From Paraburkholderia rhizosphaerae (GTDB lineage Bacteria > Pseudomonadota > Gammaproteobacteria > Burkholderiales > Burkholderiaceae), in NCBI RefSeq assembly GCF_004366595.1, contig NZ_SORE01000006.1, forward strand, positions 124,001 through 188,000: DNA of 64,000 nt, written 5' to 3'. Shown here in pieces: positions 45,035 through 54,058 of this stretch. The translations under genes were made by a program, and so were the position numbers. Positions within the stretch are counted from its first letter, which is position 1, and every line of letters starts with the position of its first letter. The notes beneath the pieces are model-generated. The model was not told the origin of the DNA. It did no database searches and saw nothing but the letters and a program-made list of their open reading frames with translations.

Positions 45035-45442
45035 CGCGTGCCGACGTCGCGCCGGTCCAATTGCGGTTGCCGGTTGGCGTGGCGGACAACCGTGACGCGC
45101 CGCCGCGGGGTCAAAAGAAACTCGTTCGATGTCGTGGCCGGCGGCTGGTATGACCCACCAGCCGGTGCGACGCAGTCAAAATATCCTCCTCCAAAGCCGG
45201 CGCGCAAAATGTGCTTGTAACTCGCCCCGCGCTGAGCGCCTTCGCGGCGCCGGTCACCGGAACGCAATCCATCCGGCTGTCATCAAACTGGGACGACTTT
45301 CGGGCGTTATTCAGCGCTTCGGCGCGCGAGTCCCTCACCGATAATCGCGACATTCTGTCTGTCGTCCGTTCGCGGCGTTCATTGACCGAAGCGGCGCTGC
45401 ACGCCGTCGGACCGCAGACCGAACAGAACGGAGGTAGTTTCG
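45035..45442. other. Intergenic region without a recognised gene
   Basis: These 408 bases hold only short frames. GGAGGTAG at 45431-45438 is the strong ribosome site of the damaged cysC gene that follows. Confidence 0.5.
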
Positions 45443-45819
45443 ATGGTTCAGGGGGCGAACGGCGATACCCCGCGTGTCGGCGTACCGAAGCGGTTAAACG
45501 ACGTCCATTGGCAGCATCTTGACGTCACCGGGGCCGCGCGCGCGGCATTGCTGGGCAGCCGGCCGATACGCCGCTCGAGGTTGCCGAGGCGCGCGATCCG
45601 AAGGGGCTGTACAGGAAGGCGCGGCGTGGCGAACTGAGAAACTTCACCGCCATCGATTCGCCGTACGAGTCGCCGGAAAGCCCGGAGATCCGCGTCGAGA
45701 CCGCCCGCTGCGATCCCACTACCGCCGCGTTTCAGGTACTGGCCGTTCTGCAGCAGACCTGGCAGAACGATCGCGCTCAAACCAGCATAACGTCGGAGGC
45801 TGTGCGTGCCGTGATGTAG
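45443..45819 (+). pseudogene. cysC: Internally deleted APS kinase gene (cysC)
   Basis: The ATG follows a very strong GGAGGTAG site and reads [23 protein letters not shown], the usual lead-in of adenylyl-sulfate kinases before their P-loop. At 45563-45565 the sequence jumps out of frame to [20 protein letters not shown], then [16 protein letters not shown], the C-terminal third of CysC, ending at 45819. The P-loop, Walker B region and roughly 80-100 residues are gone, so no kinase can be made. APS kinase makes PAPS, the sulfate donor used by sulfotransferases such as the domain encoded by the next gene. Confidence 0.8.
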
Positions 45820-45855
45820 CGGCGAACCGGCGGCCGTCCCAATTCAGGAAAACGG

Positions 45856-48366
45856 ATGAACAACAGCAAAAACGTCGCGCAGCCGACGTCGGGGAAGCTT
45901 GTGGTGGTGCTGGGGATGCACCGCAGCGGAACCAGCGCAATCACGCGCGCGATGGTGGCGCTCGGCGCCGAGCTCGGCGACCGCTTGCTGCCGCCGCTGG
46001 CCGGCGTCAACGACAAAGGCTTCTTCGAAGACTACGACGTTTTCCAGATCAATCACGAACTGCTGGAGGCGGGTGGCGCGCAATGGCACACGGTCGGCGA
46101 CGTTGGCCTGAATCGCATTGCGCCGGCGAAGCTCGACGCGTTTCGTCAGCGCGCGGCCGACACGTTGCGCGCGAAATGCGCCGGCCGCACCTTTGCGCTG
46201 AAGGACCCGCGGCTCGCGCGGCTGATGCCGTTCTGGCAACCGGTTTTCGAGCAGATTGGCTTGCAGGTCGCGTATGTGATCGCGGTGCGCAATCCGATCA
46301 GCGTCATGCGTTCGCTGAAAAAGCGCGACAACATGTCCGAGGAACAGGCGTACGCGCTATGGCTTGCGCACGTCGTGCCGTCGCTGCTCGAGACCAAAGG
46401 GAAGCTGCGCGCATTCGTCGACTATGACCGGATGCTCGACGATCCGGCTGGCGAACTGTCGAGGCTCGCGAACCGGCTGAAGATGCCGATCGATGCGGCG
46501 CGTGCCGATGAGTTCGCGCGGTCATTCCTCGCGGAAGACTTGCGGCATACGCGCTTCTCGGCGGCTGATCTGAGCGACGTCAGTGCGGCGCCGAGCATCG
46601 TGAAGCCGCTGTACGCGGCATTGGAAACGGTCTGCCGCACCGGCGAAGAAGATTCGGCATTGCGCGACGCGCTGGAAAGCGGACGGCAATTCCTCGCCGA
46701 TATCGAACCGTTGCTGCGTGTTTATCAGAACGCCAGCTTGTTGAATGCGATGCTCGAGGCCGCGAAAAAGGCCATTCTGGAGCGCGACAAGCGCATCGCG
46801 GACTTGCAGCAGCAGCTTGCGACCCGGCCAGTGCTCGCGCAGGCATCGGCCGGCTCGCCGATCGTTGCCGCCGCGATGGCGGCCGCCGCCGCAAAGAACG
46901 GCGCCGCACCGCAGCCGGCGGCGGCCACTGGCTCAATCGCGCCAGCGGCCGCGCGCCGCGGGCGAACGATCTTTTCGTTTATCGTCGATGCCGATCCGAA
47001 GTTTGCGTACGAGGGCTATCACCTCGCGCGCTCGCTGATCCAGCACAGCTGCGATCACGCGGCGGACGTCAATGTGCAGTTCACGAAGGAAGTCGGCGCT
47101 GAAACGCGTGACCTCTTCCGCAAGCTCGGTTGCACGCTGCACGACATCGAACGCTTCGGCGACGGCCGGTACTGCAACAAGATCGCGCAACTGGTGAATC
47201 TGCATCAGTTCGACTTCGACCATGTCGTGCTGCTCGACACCGATATGATCGCGATTGCGGATCTGCGACCGTTCCTCAGTGAAGACGCACTGCTCGCGAA
47301 AGTGGTCGATTTCCCGCAACCTCCGCTGCCGGTGCTCGAAGAGATCGGGCGGGCCGCCGGCTTCCATAAGATGCCGCCGGTGGGCACGGTCGATGCCGGC
47401 CATGCGCCGACCTTCGCGGGCAACTGCAACGGCGGCTTCTACAGTATTCCGAAAGCGCTCGCCGAAATCGTCGACCGCTCGTGGCGCCGCTGGGCGCAGT
47501 GGCTGCTCGACAACAAGGAGCCGCTCGTGCGCAACAACATGGCGCAGCACGTCGACCAGGTATCGATGTGGCTCGCGATCGTGATGGACCGCATTCCGTA
47601 TCGCGCCGCGCCGTCGAACGTGAACTACTACGTGCATATGAACGGCGAGCATCGGTATTTCGATGCCGGCGCCGGCATCGCACTGCTTCACTATCACGAT
47701 TCGAGTCTGAATGTGCTCGGGAAACTGGAGCCGCAGGCGCAGTTGAATGAACTCGAGCGTCGCGCAGTTGACGTGGCGAACCAGCAGATCGGCACGGGCT
47801 TTGAAAATACGACGTTCTGGAATCTGCGCTATGCGCATTTCCCGGAGCGGGGGTCCGGCGTCGGCTCACGCGGCGAGAACCTGCGGTACAAGCGTGAACT
47901 GCTTGTGCAGCAGGGTATCGAAAGCGCGGAAAGCGTGCTTGATATCGGCTGCGGCGATCTCGAGATGATCAAGGGACTCGCGATTCAGAACTATCTGGGC
48001 CTGGACACGTCGCGCGAAGCGCTGCAAATGGCGCGGCGTGCGCGTCCGGACTGGGAGTTTCTGCACATCGATGTGAGCAGGCCGCAGCCGGTCCTTACGC
48101 CGCGGCAAATGGCCGTGTGCTTCGAAGTGCTGATTCACCAGCCGACCGAGACCGATTATCGCAAGCTGATTGATTTCCTCGCTCGTTCGACGGCCGGCAC
48201 GTTGATCGTGTCGGGTTATGTCGGCGACTACGATGAGCGCAAGCGCAACTCGATGGTTTACTTCTACGAACCGCTCGACGAGTCGCTGCGCAAGACCGGC
48301 AAGTTCTCTTCGATCCAGCGGATCGGTTCGCACTCCGATGTCGCTGTGTTGCGTTGTGACGTTTGA
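45856..48366 (+). CDS. Three-domain sulfotransferase-glycosyltransferase-methyltransferase
   Basis: The 836-residue protein joins three enzymes. Residues 12-235 are a sulfotransferase-type domain: PAPS 5'-phosphosulfate loop GMHRSGTS (20-27), and VRNPISVMRS (144-153) as 3'-phosphate site. A coiled linker (290-325) and an Ala-rich stretch (336-367) follow. Residues 370-620 look like a GT-A glycosyltransferase of the GT8 kind, with strand plus LLDTDMIAI giving the DxD metal motif (461-463). Residues 685-836 are a SAM methyltransferase (VLDIGCGD, 694-701). It lies between an inactivated cysC and the flagellin-modification block, so I infer a role in building a sulfated or methylated glycan on flagellin or at the surface. 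Acceptors cannot be told from sequence. Confidence 0.8.
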   Translation: MNNSKNVAQPTSGKLVVVLGMHRSGTSAITRAMVALGAELGDRLLPPLAGVNDKGFFEDYDVFQINHELLEAGGAQWHTVGDVGLNRIAPAKLDAFRQRAADTLRAKCAGRTFALKDPRLARLMPFWQPVFEQIGLQVAYVIAVRNPISVMRSLKKRDNMSEEQAYALWLAHVVPSLLETKGKLRAFVDYDRMLDDPAGELSRLANRLKMPIDAARADEFARSFLAEDLRHTRFSAADLSDVSAAPSIVKPLYAALETVCRTGEEDSALRDALESGRQFLADIEPLLRVYQNASLLNAMLEAAKKAILERDKRIADLQQQLATRPVLAQASAGSPIVAAAMAAAAAKNGAAPQPAAATGSIAPAAARRGRTIFSFIVDADPKFAYEGYHLARSLIQHSCDHAADVNVQFTKEVGAETRDLFRKLGCTLHDIERFGDGRYCNKIAQLVNLHQFDFDHVVLLDTDMIAIADLRPFLSEDALLAKVVDFPQPPLPVLEEIGRAAGFHKMPPVGTVDAGHAPTFAGNCNGGFYSIPKALAEIVDRSWRRWAQWLLDNKEPLVRNNMAQHVDQVSMWLAIVMDRIPYRAAPSNVNYYVHMNGEHRYFDAGAGIALLHYHDSSLNVLGKLEPQAQLNELERRAVDVANQQIGTGFENTTFWNLRYAHFPERGSGVGSRGENLRYKRELLVQQGIESAESVLDIGCGDLEMIKGLAIQNYLGLDTSREALQMARRARPDWEFLHIDVSRPQPVLTPRQMAVCFEVLIHQPTETDYRKLIDFLARSTAGTLIVSGYVGDYDERKRNSMVYFYEPLDESLRKTGKFSSIQRIGSHSDVAVLRCDV

Positions 48367-48554
48367 TCTTTGAAGACGCGTGGGTGAAGCCTCCAGACGG
48401 CGGCTTTGCCCGACGCGCGGAATGAAGCGCGGTTAGCGAACTGCCGACCGAACTGCTGCCAACGAACTGCTGTTAGTGAACCGCTGACCGGACCTCCAGC
48501 CCAATCAGCGCCTCACCTGCCGCCCCAGCACAATCCAGTCTCGATCTGCTCGCG

Positions 48555-51476
48555 TTACTCGTGCGCATGCACAGCCTGCGCGGCTTGCATGGTCGGCGAA
48601 ACTTCGAACGACTCCGCCGCTTTCCCTTCACACCATCTGCGCCACATTTCACGCAGCGCCTGCGCGAACGCATTGGCGATCAGGTCGGGGTTAAACATCG
48701 GCGACTGTTCGCAGCGTGCGCGCATGCCGGCGCGCAGTGCGGCGAGCGCCGGCAGGTCGCGCGCATGGCCAACGGCCTTGCGGACGAAATCGTCACTATC
48801 GTCGGCGATAAACGATTCGAGCCCGACGTGCGACAGCGCGGTCACACCGCTGCGGCCCGGAACCGTGCGGCCCGGCAACGTGAGCGTCGGCACGCCCATC
48901 CACAACGCCTGCATCGTCGTCGTGAGGCCGGTGAACGGGAACGTGTCGAGGCAGATGTCGACGTGATAATGCTGTTGCAGATAGACCGCGACCGACGAAC
49001 GCGGTTTGAGATCGAGCCGCTCGCGCGCAATGCCGGCATCCGCGAACCAGCCGATCAGTTCGTCCGGTACGCTGTCTTTCGGCATCGAGCCGATCACCAT
49101 CCTCGAACCCGGCACCGCGTGCAGCACCTTCGCCCACAACTCGATCACGTCACGCCGTAGTTTCTCGATGCGGTTGAAGCTGCCGAACGTCACATGGCCG
49201 TTGCGGGACGCGGGCAGTGCATTGACGGGCGGCGACAACTCTTCGTGCCTGAACGGCGCCACCGCCGGCAGGTAGACAATCTTTTCGGTGAAAAGGTTGT
49301 GGAATGCGTGGTGCGGCGCCCAGAACCGGTCGGCAAGGAAGTAATCGACGGCGGTCAACCCGGTCGTGCCTGGGTAGCCGATCCAGCTTGCCTGCACCGG
49401 CGCCGGTTTGCGCGCCATCGTCAGCAGCCGGTTGTTCGCGGTATGGCCGGCGAGTTCGATCAGGATGTCGATGCCGTCGGCGCGGATCTGCTCCGCGATA
49501 GAGTCGTCTTTCGCGCCGTAGACGTGGCTCCAGTGGGCGAAATGGCGTCGCAGCCGGTCGGTGACGTGATCCTCGCCGGGGGTATTCGAGTACGCGTGCA
49601 GAACCAGGCGCTCGTCGCGGGCGAGCCGCTCGAGCACCGGCTCGATGAAGTTGGCAACCGCGTGAGCACGCAGATCGCCGGAGATAAAGCCCACATGCAG
49701 CGGACGGTTCGGGTCTTTCTGATTACGGTGCGGTTTCCAACGCTTTTTCAGCGGTTTTTCGAAATGCTCGCCATAGCGCGCGTGTTCGGCGAACAGTGCA
49801 CCGGGTTCGATGTTCTCAATGTGGCTCAGCGAGAAACAGAGATTCTCGAACGCGAGGTTGTTGTCGGGCTGCAACTCGATTGCCCGTCGGAAGTAATCCG
49901 CTGCTTCGGCATGCCGACCCTGTTGCAACAGGACTGCGCCGAGCGTGACACGCACCTCGGGCGTATCGGGCGCCACTGCCATTGAGCGGCGCGCATACTG
50001 CTCCGCTTCTTTCAGGCGTGCCTGCTGCAGCAGCACGATGCCCATTACACGCAGTCCTTCACCATGGTCAGGATCAATGTCGAGCAGCGCCTGACAGCGC
50101 GCTTCGGCTTCTTCCACCATGTGTCTTCCGAGCAGAAGACTGATGTGCGCCAGCAGCACTTCGACGTCGAGCGGCGCAAGGCGGCTCGCCGTCTGCAGGG
50201 CATCGAACGCGGCTTCGTAGCGGCCGAGCCGATACGAACCACAACCCAATACTTTCCAGCCGAGCGGATGCGACGGATAACGCTCCGTGAGCGTGCGCGC
50301 GGCGGTGAGGGCTTCCTCGAGACGCCCTTTATTGAAATGGGCGATCGCCGTTTCGCATTCCTGCGGTGACGGCAACGGCTCGTTCGCCGTCGCGGGAAGA
50401 GTTCGCGCTGCAGGCCGAGCGGGCGACGGCGGCGTAGAAATGACGGTATTCTGCTGCGGCGTGGTAACCGGCGTAGGTACCATACTCAGGTTCTGCGCCG
50501 AGATCCGGGTCATCAACTGAACGATTTCGTCGACGGCCTTGCCGGCCATGCCGCGCTGCTGTCCCATTTCGAGCGCCGCCCATGCCGCCTGCGTCTGTCC
50601 GGATTGCAACAGCGCGTCGACGTAGTTCATCCAGTACTGCGGTTGATTCGGATTAATGCCGAGCGCCGTCTCGAGTAGCGGGACGGCCGCTTCTGCCTGG
50701 TACAGGCGAATCAGCACAACCGCAAGCTTGTGCAAGCCGTCCGGATACTGCGGATAGCAGTCGACGACCGTCCGGTAGAGCGCGGCCGCGGCATCGTATT
50801 GTCCGGCGTTGTCGAGCTCGCGGGCTTTACGCATCGCCGTGGCGGCATTCAGATGGTTGCGCAGTGTCGTGTCCTGGGGCAGAAGCCGCACCGCGTGCTG
50901 CAACGCGGGCACTGCGCCATCGAGGTCACTGCGCCGCAGCGCGGCATGCGCGAGCGTTTTCCAGCCGAAACCGTGCTCCGGCAGACATTGCGTCATCTGC
51001 CGGCCGAGCGCTTCGGCGCTTGCATAGTCGCCTTGCGCGGTCAGCGTGGTAATCGTTTCGACGAACTCACCCGCCAGCGCGAACACCTCGGCGAGCGTCG
51101 CCGGGCTTGCGTTGCCGCTGGTGTGGCCACTCGCTGCGCCATTTGTCGCGATCGGACCAACGTCTTCGGTCACACCATGCCGGCGACCGGCTTCACGAAC
51201 CCGCGCCGCTTCGTCGCGCTGGCCCGCGAGCTCGAGCGCTTCGATATACACGCGCCAGAAATCGACACGTTGTGGGTTGGCGCTGACTGCCGCCCTCAGA
51301 AACGGCAACGCCATCGCGAGCTGCTCGAGCTGCACCGCGAGAATACCGAGGTTGTGGTTCGCATCCGGGTGATCCGGCTGCACTTGCAGAATGGCGCGGT
51401 ACAACTGTTCCGCTTCCGCGAAAGCCTCGGCTTGATGGTGTTGCACGGCCTGCTGCAGAGTGGCGTCGAGAGTCAT
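48555..51476 (-). CDS. TPR-rich GT41 (O-GlcNAc-transferase-like) glycosyltransferase
   Basis: The 973-residue protein begins with tetratricopeptide repeats (AEQLYRAILQVQPDHPDAN, and others to about residue 555), and ends with the SPINDLY/OGT catalytic domain of family GT41. Key segments are VGFISGDLRAHAVANFIEP, VTFGSFNRIEKLRRDV, DICLDTFPFTGLTTTMQAL and WMGVPTLTLPG. A Thr/Pro-rich linker near 350-370 divides two repeat blocks. It lies beside fliT-fliD-fliC on the same strand, the common place for a flagellin O-glycosyltransferase. The ATG at 51476 has GGAAGGGA eight bases upstream, better than the ATG six codons earlier. Confidence 0.88.
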   Translation of the reverse strand: MTLDATLQQAVQHHQAEAFAEAEQLYRAILQVQPDHPDANHNLGILAVQLEQLAMALPFLRAAVSANPQRVDFWRVYIEALELAGQRDEAARVREAGRRHGVTEDVGPIATNGAASGHTSGNASPATLAEVFALAGEFVETITTLTAQGDYASAEALGRQMTQCLPEHGFGWKTLAHAALRRSDLDGAVPALQHAVRLLPQDTTLRNHLNAATAMRKARELDNAGQYDAAAALYRTVVDCYPQYPDGLHKLAVVLIRLYQAEAAVPLLETALGINPNQPQYWMNYVDALLQSGQTQAAWAALEMGQQRGMAGKAVDEIVQLMTRISAQNLSMVPTPVTTPQQNTVISTPPSPARPAARTLPATANEPLPSPQECETAIAHFNKGRLEEALTAARTLTERYPSHPLGWKVLGCGSYRLGRYEAAFDALQTASRLAPLDVEVLLAHISLLLGRHMVEEAEARCQALLDIDPDHGEGLRVMGIVLLQQARLKEAEQYARRSMAVAPDTPEVRVTLGAVLLQQGRHAEAADYFRRAIELQPDNNLAFENLCFSLSHIENIEPGALFAEHARYGEHFEKPLKKRWKPHRNQKDPNRPLHVGFISGDLRAHAVANFIEPVLERLARDERLVLHAYSNTPGEDHVTDRLRRHFAHWSHVYGAKDDSIAEQIRADGIDILIELAGHTANNRLLTMARKPAPVQASWIGYPGTTGLTAVDYFLADRFWAPHHAFHNLFTEKIVYLPAVAPFRHEELSPPVNALPASRNGHVTFGSFNRIEKLRRDVIELWAKVLHAVPGSRMVIGSMPKDSVPDELIGWFADAGIARERLDLKPRSSVAVYLQQHYHVDICLDTFPFTGLTTTMQALWMGVPTLTLPGRTVPGRSGVTALSHVGLESFIADDSDDFVRKAVGHARDLPALAALRAGMRARCEQSPMFNPDLIANAFAQALREMWRRWCEGKAAESFEVSPTMQAAQAVHAHE

Positions 51477-51813
51477 GGGTTCCCTTCCAGGCATCGGACT
51501 TCAGAGCAAATTGCCCCATGGACAGTCTAGAGACTTGGGTGATGAACGATTCGGCGAGCAGATGCTGGATTCCCCCGTTGTTCGGTGCGTAGCGGCCTCG
51601 CGTGCGCGCACGCGCATCGAGCTAGGGCGTCGGGCGGCCGGCCGGATGGGCTTAATGGAAGATAGAAACGGGGGTTAGAAACGGGCAGACGGAACGGGGA
51701 GACGGAAACGCGAAAATAAAAAAGCCCGCGTAAAGCGGGCCTGAGCTGAACGAGCGCACCTGACAACTGGCGCGTTATTCTTATTAGTATTCGATAGAAA
51801 CTGCGTCGCCGGA

Positions 51814-52119
51814 TCAGAGCATTCCGACGCGCGTGTACGCACTCGCGGCATGGACGCCGCGCACGGCTGTGCCGTATTCCGTTTCGAGTTCCGCCTGCGA
51901 CGTCTTTGCCCGCGTACGCAGCGCGTCGATTGACGCTTGCACGCGGCGCAGCGCCTGCAATGCCGCAGGCGACTTCGGCAACGTCAGCGATTCGAGCAAC
52001 GGCGTGCGCCGTTCCATCAGACGCGCGGCGCGCGGCCAATCGGAGATCGCCGCAGCCTCGTCGATCAAGCGAGTGAGCTCGACGACACGCTCGAGCAGTT
52101 GATTCTGGTCCATCGCCAT
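51814..52119 (-). CDS. fliT: FliT-like flagellar chaperone
   Basis: FliT is the export chaperone of the filament cap FliD. The 101-residue all-helical protein (LLERVVELTRLIDEAAAIS, RRVQASIDALRTRAKT) is the right size and lies between fliD and the glycosyltransferase, in the classical fliC-fliD-fliT order. Homology is weak in general in this family, so the call rests much on position. GGGAG precedes the ATG at 52119. Confidence 0.82.
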   Translation of the reverse strand: MAMDQNQLLERVVELTRLIDEAAAISDWPRAARLMERRTPLLESLTLPKSPAALQALRRVQASIDALRTRAKTSQAELETEYGTAVRGVHAASAYTRVGML

Positions 52120-52191
52120 GCGAACTCCCGGTTATTGAGCGGAGTTTGAAACGGTAGTGCGGTTGCGTACTGTCTACTGCGTCAGCGGCGC

Positions 52192-53757
52192 TTACTTGCC
52201 ATTCAGCGAGCCCGGGTTTTGCGCAGTGCCGAACAGCGCGTTCAGGAAGTTCGTATTCGACTGCGCCTGCGCCATCAGCGTGTTGAGCGCGGTGAACTGG
52301 TCGTTGAACTGCGACGTCAGCTGTGCGGCGAAATCGTTCAGATCGTCCTGCTGCTTGCCGAGACTCTTGATGTCATCGGTTAGCGAATTGGTGCGCGACG
52401 CGATAATACCGCTAGTCGACGTGTAGCTGTCCAGTGCCGTGTTCAGTTGCTGTGCGATACCGTTGGTGTCGTTGAACAGCGCGCTGATGATACCCGGATT
52501 GTTCGCGACCACATCGTCGAGCGACGGGCCGTTCGGGTCCGCGTCGATCTGCAATTCCGCGAACGGGTTGCCGCCGGTGTTCGTCTGGAACGTGATGCCG
52601 AGCGAAGCGAGCGTGCCCTGCAGGCCGCCGCTCGAAATCTTGCCGCCCGCGATGCCGCCAAGCGCTGCGCCGATCTGGTTCAGCATTTCATCGCCAAGCA
52701 GGAGGCCGCCGCCGCCCGTCGTCTGCGTGGAGTTCGGCGCGGCGAGCGAGTTCAGCTGGTCGATCACCGCGTTGTACGCGGTCACGAACGCGGACAGGTC
52801 CGTTTCGACCGAGTTGTTGTCTGTGGCGATAGTCAGCGTTTGCACGCCGCCGATCGTTTTTGGATTGTTCGGATCGAGCGTGAGCGTCACACCCGGGATG
52901 GCCTTGGAGATCGTGTTAGTCGAACTCGTGACCAGCGTGCCGTTGACAAACAGCTTCGCGTCCTGTGCGGCTTGCGTCTGCGTCCAGTTGGCGGCGCCTG
53001 CATTGATAACCGATGCGCCGGTCCCGTCAGTACCGGGTCCGGTCGACACCGCGAGATTGTTCAGCGGGCTGGTGCCTGCGCCGCTGACCGCGATGCTGAT
53101 CGTATTGGCCGCGCCGGTCGCCGTGGACTGCAAGCTGATCGACTGGCCGTTCACCCCGGTTACGACGACCGCCTTGATGCCGGGATTGTTCGACGCCGAA
53201 TTGATCGCGCTCGCGATGTCCTGCAGGCTGTCGTTCGACCCGTTCACATCGACCGTGAACGACTTCGCGGTCGCGCCGCCGCTGCTGTTGCCGAGCGAAA
53301 TGGTCAAGGTGCCGCTGCCCATCGCGTTCGCGTCGTTGGTGTTAAACGTGCCGGACGTCAGCGTTTGTGCCTGAGCAACCTGCGTCGGATTGATCTGGAA
53401 GCTGCCTGCCGACGCGCCCGCGCCGGTCTTCGCGGTGATTCCGTCGCCACTCATCGTCGCCGTAAACGACGACAATGCGTTGCCGTTCAGGAACGGGGCG
53501 AGTGCCGTCTGCAAGCCAGACATCGACGCGGATAGCGTAGCGAGCGCGGTGATCTGGTTCGAGTCGCTGGTCGCTTGCGCCTGCAATGTGGCGGCCGGGC
53601 CGGCGGTCTTCGCTTTCACGAGGGCGGACACGAGCGAGCTGACGTCCAGCGAACTGCCGGTCGAACCGGAAATCAGCGACTGGGCGGCATCCTTGACGGC
53701 TTGCGCTGCTTGCGCCGCGGCTTGGGCCGCTGTCTGGGCGGGTGAGAGACTCGACAT
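52192..53757 (-). CDS. fliD: Flagellar filament cap protein FliD
   Basis: FliD caps the filament and folds flagellin onto its tip. The 521-residue product has the Ser/Ala-rich N-terminal coiled part, a conserved D0-D1 segment (GSSLDVSSLVSALVKA, LATLSASMSGLQTALAPF), the central variable domains (GTLTISLGNSSGGATAKSF), and the C-terminal helical FliD_C region (NTALDSYTSTSGIIASRT-NSLTDDIKSLGKQQDDL). It is preceded by fliC and followed by fliT on the same strand. The FliD-typical ILYS-like ends are replaced by Burkholderia-type sequence. Confidence 0.93.
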   Translation of the reverse strand: MSSLSPAQTAAQAAAQAAQAVKDAAQSLISGSTGSSLDVSSLVSALVKAKTAGPAATLQAQATSDSNQITALATLSASMSGLQTALAPFLNGNALSSFTATMSGDGITAKTGAGASAGSFQINPTQVAQAQTLTSGTFNTNDANAMGSGTLTISLGNSSGGATAKSFTVDVNGSNDSLQDIASAINSASNNPGIKAVVVTGVNGQSISLQSTATGAANTISIAVSGAGTSPLNNLAVSTGPGTDGTGASVINAGAANWTQTQAAQDAKLFVNGTLVTSSTNTISKAIPGVTLTLDPNNPKTIGGVQTLTIATDNNSVETDLSAFVTAYNAVIDQLNSLAAPNSTQTTGGGGLLLGDEMLNQIGAALGGIAGGKISSGGLQGTLASLGITFQTNTGGNPFAELQIDADPNGPSLDDVVANNPGIISALFNDTNGIAQQLNTALDSYTSTSGIIASRTNSLTDDIKSLGKQQDDLNDFAAQLTSQFNDQFTALNTLMAQAQSNTNFLNALFGTAQNPGSLNGK

Positions 53758-54058
53758 TGAAAGGCTCCGAGCGGCCTGCTAGGCCTGCGTAACGTGCAAC
53801 GATCCGGGTATAGGGCGTTGTATTGCTGGGTTGCTTGCTTGTGTGCTGCGTGTACTGCCTGTTGTGTATCACGTCCGCGTTGCGTCTGTTTGACGCCCGC
53901 TTGGGCGATGCTTTCATTGACCTGCTATGCGTCTTTATCTGCCTGTGTGTGCAAACGGGGCGATGCCCCGTTAAGACACGCACGCGGATGAGCCGTGTTA
54001 CCTGTACTGCCGGCTCATCCGCGCGATTTACTGCTGCGTTACTACCGCGAGGCGAATC
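53758..54058. other. Non-coding spacer between fliC and fliD with two hairpins
   Basis: About 300 bases separate fliC from fliD. No gene was found in it. It holds the two stem-loops at 53954-54022 and promoter space for fliD. Confidence 0.5.
53954..54024 (-). terminator. Two hairpins downstream of fliC
   Basis: GGATGAGCC and GGCTCATCC (outer positions about 53986-54022) make one stem. AACGGGGC-GAT-GCCCCGTT (53954-53972) makes a second, followed on the minus strand by TTGCAC. They are placed right after the fliC stop and probably end the abundant flagellin transcript, with the first also able to stabilise the mRNA. Confidence 0.7.
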
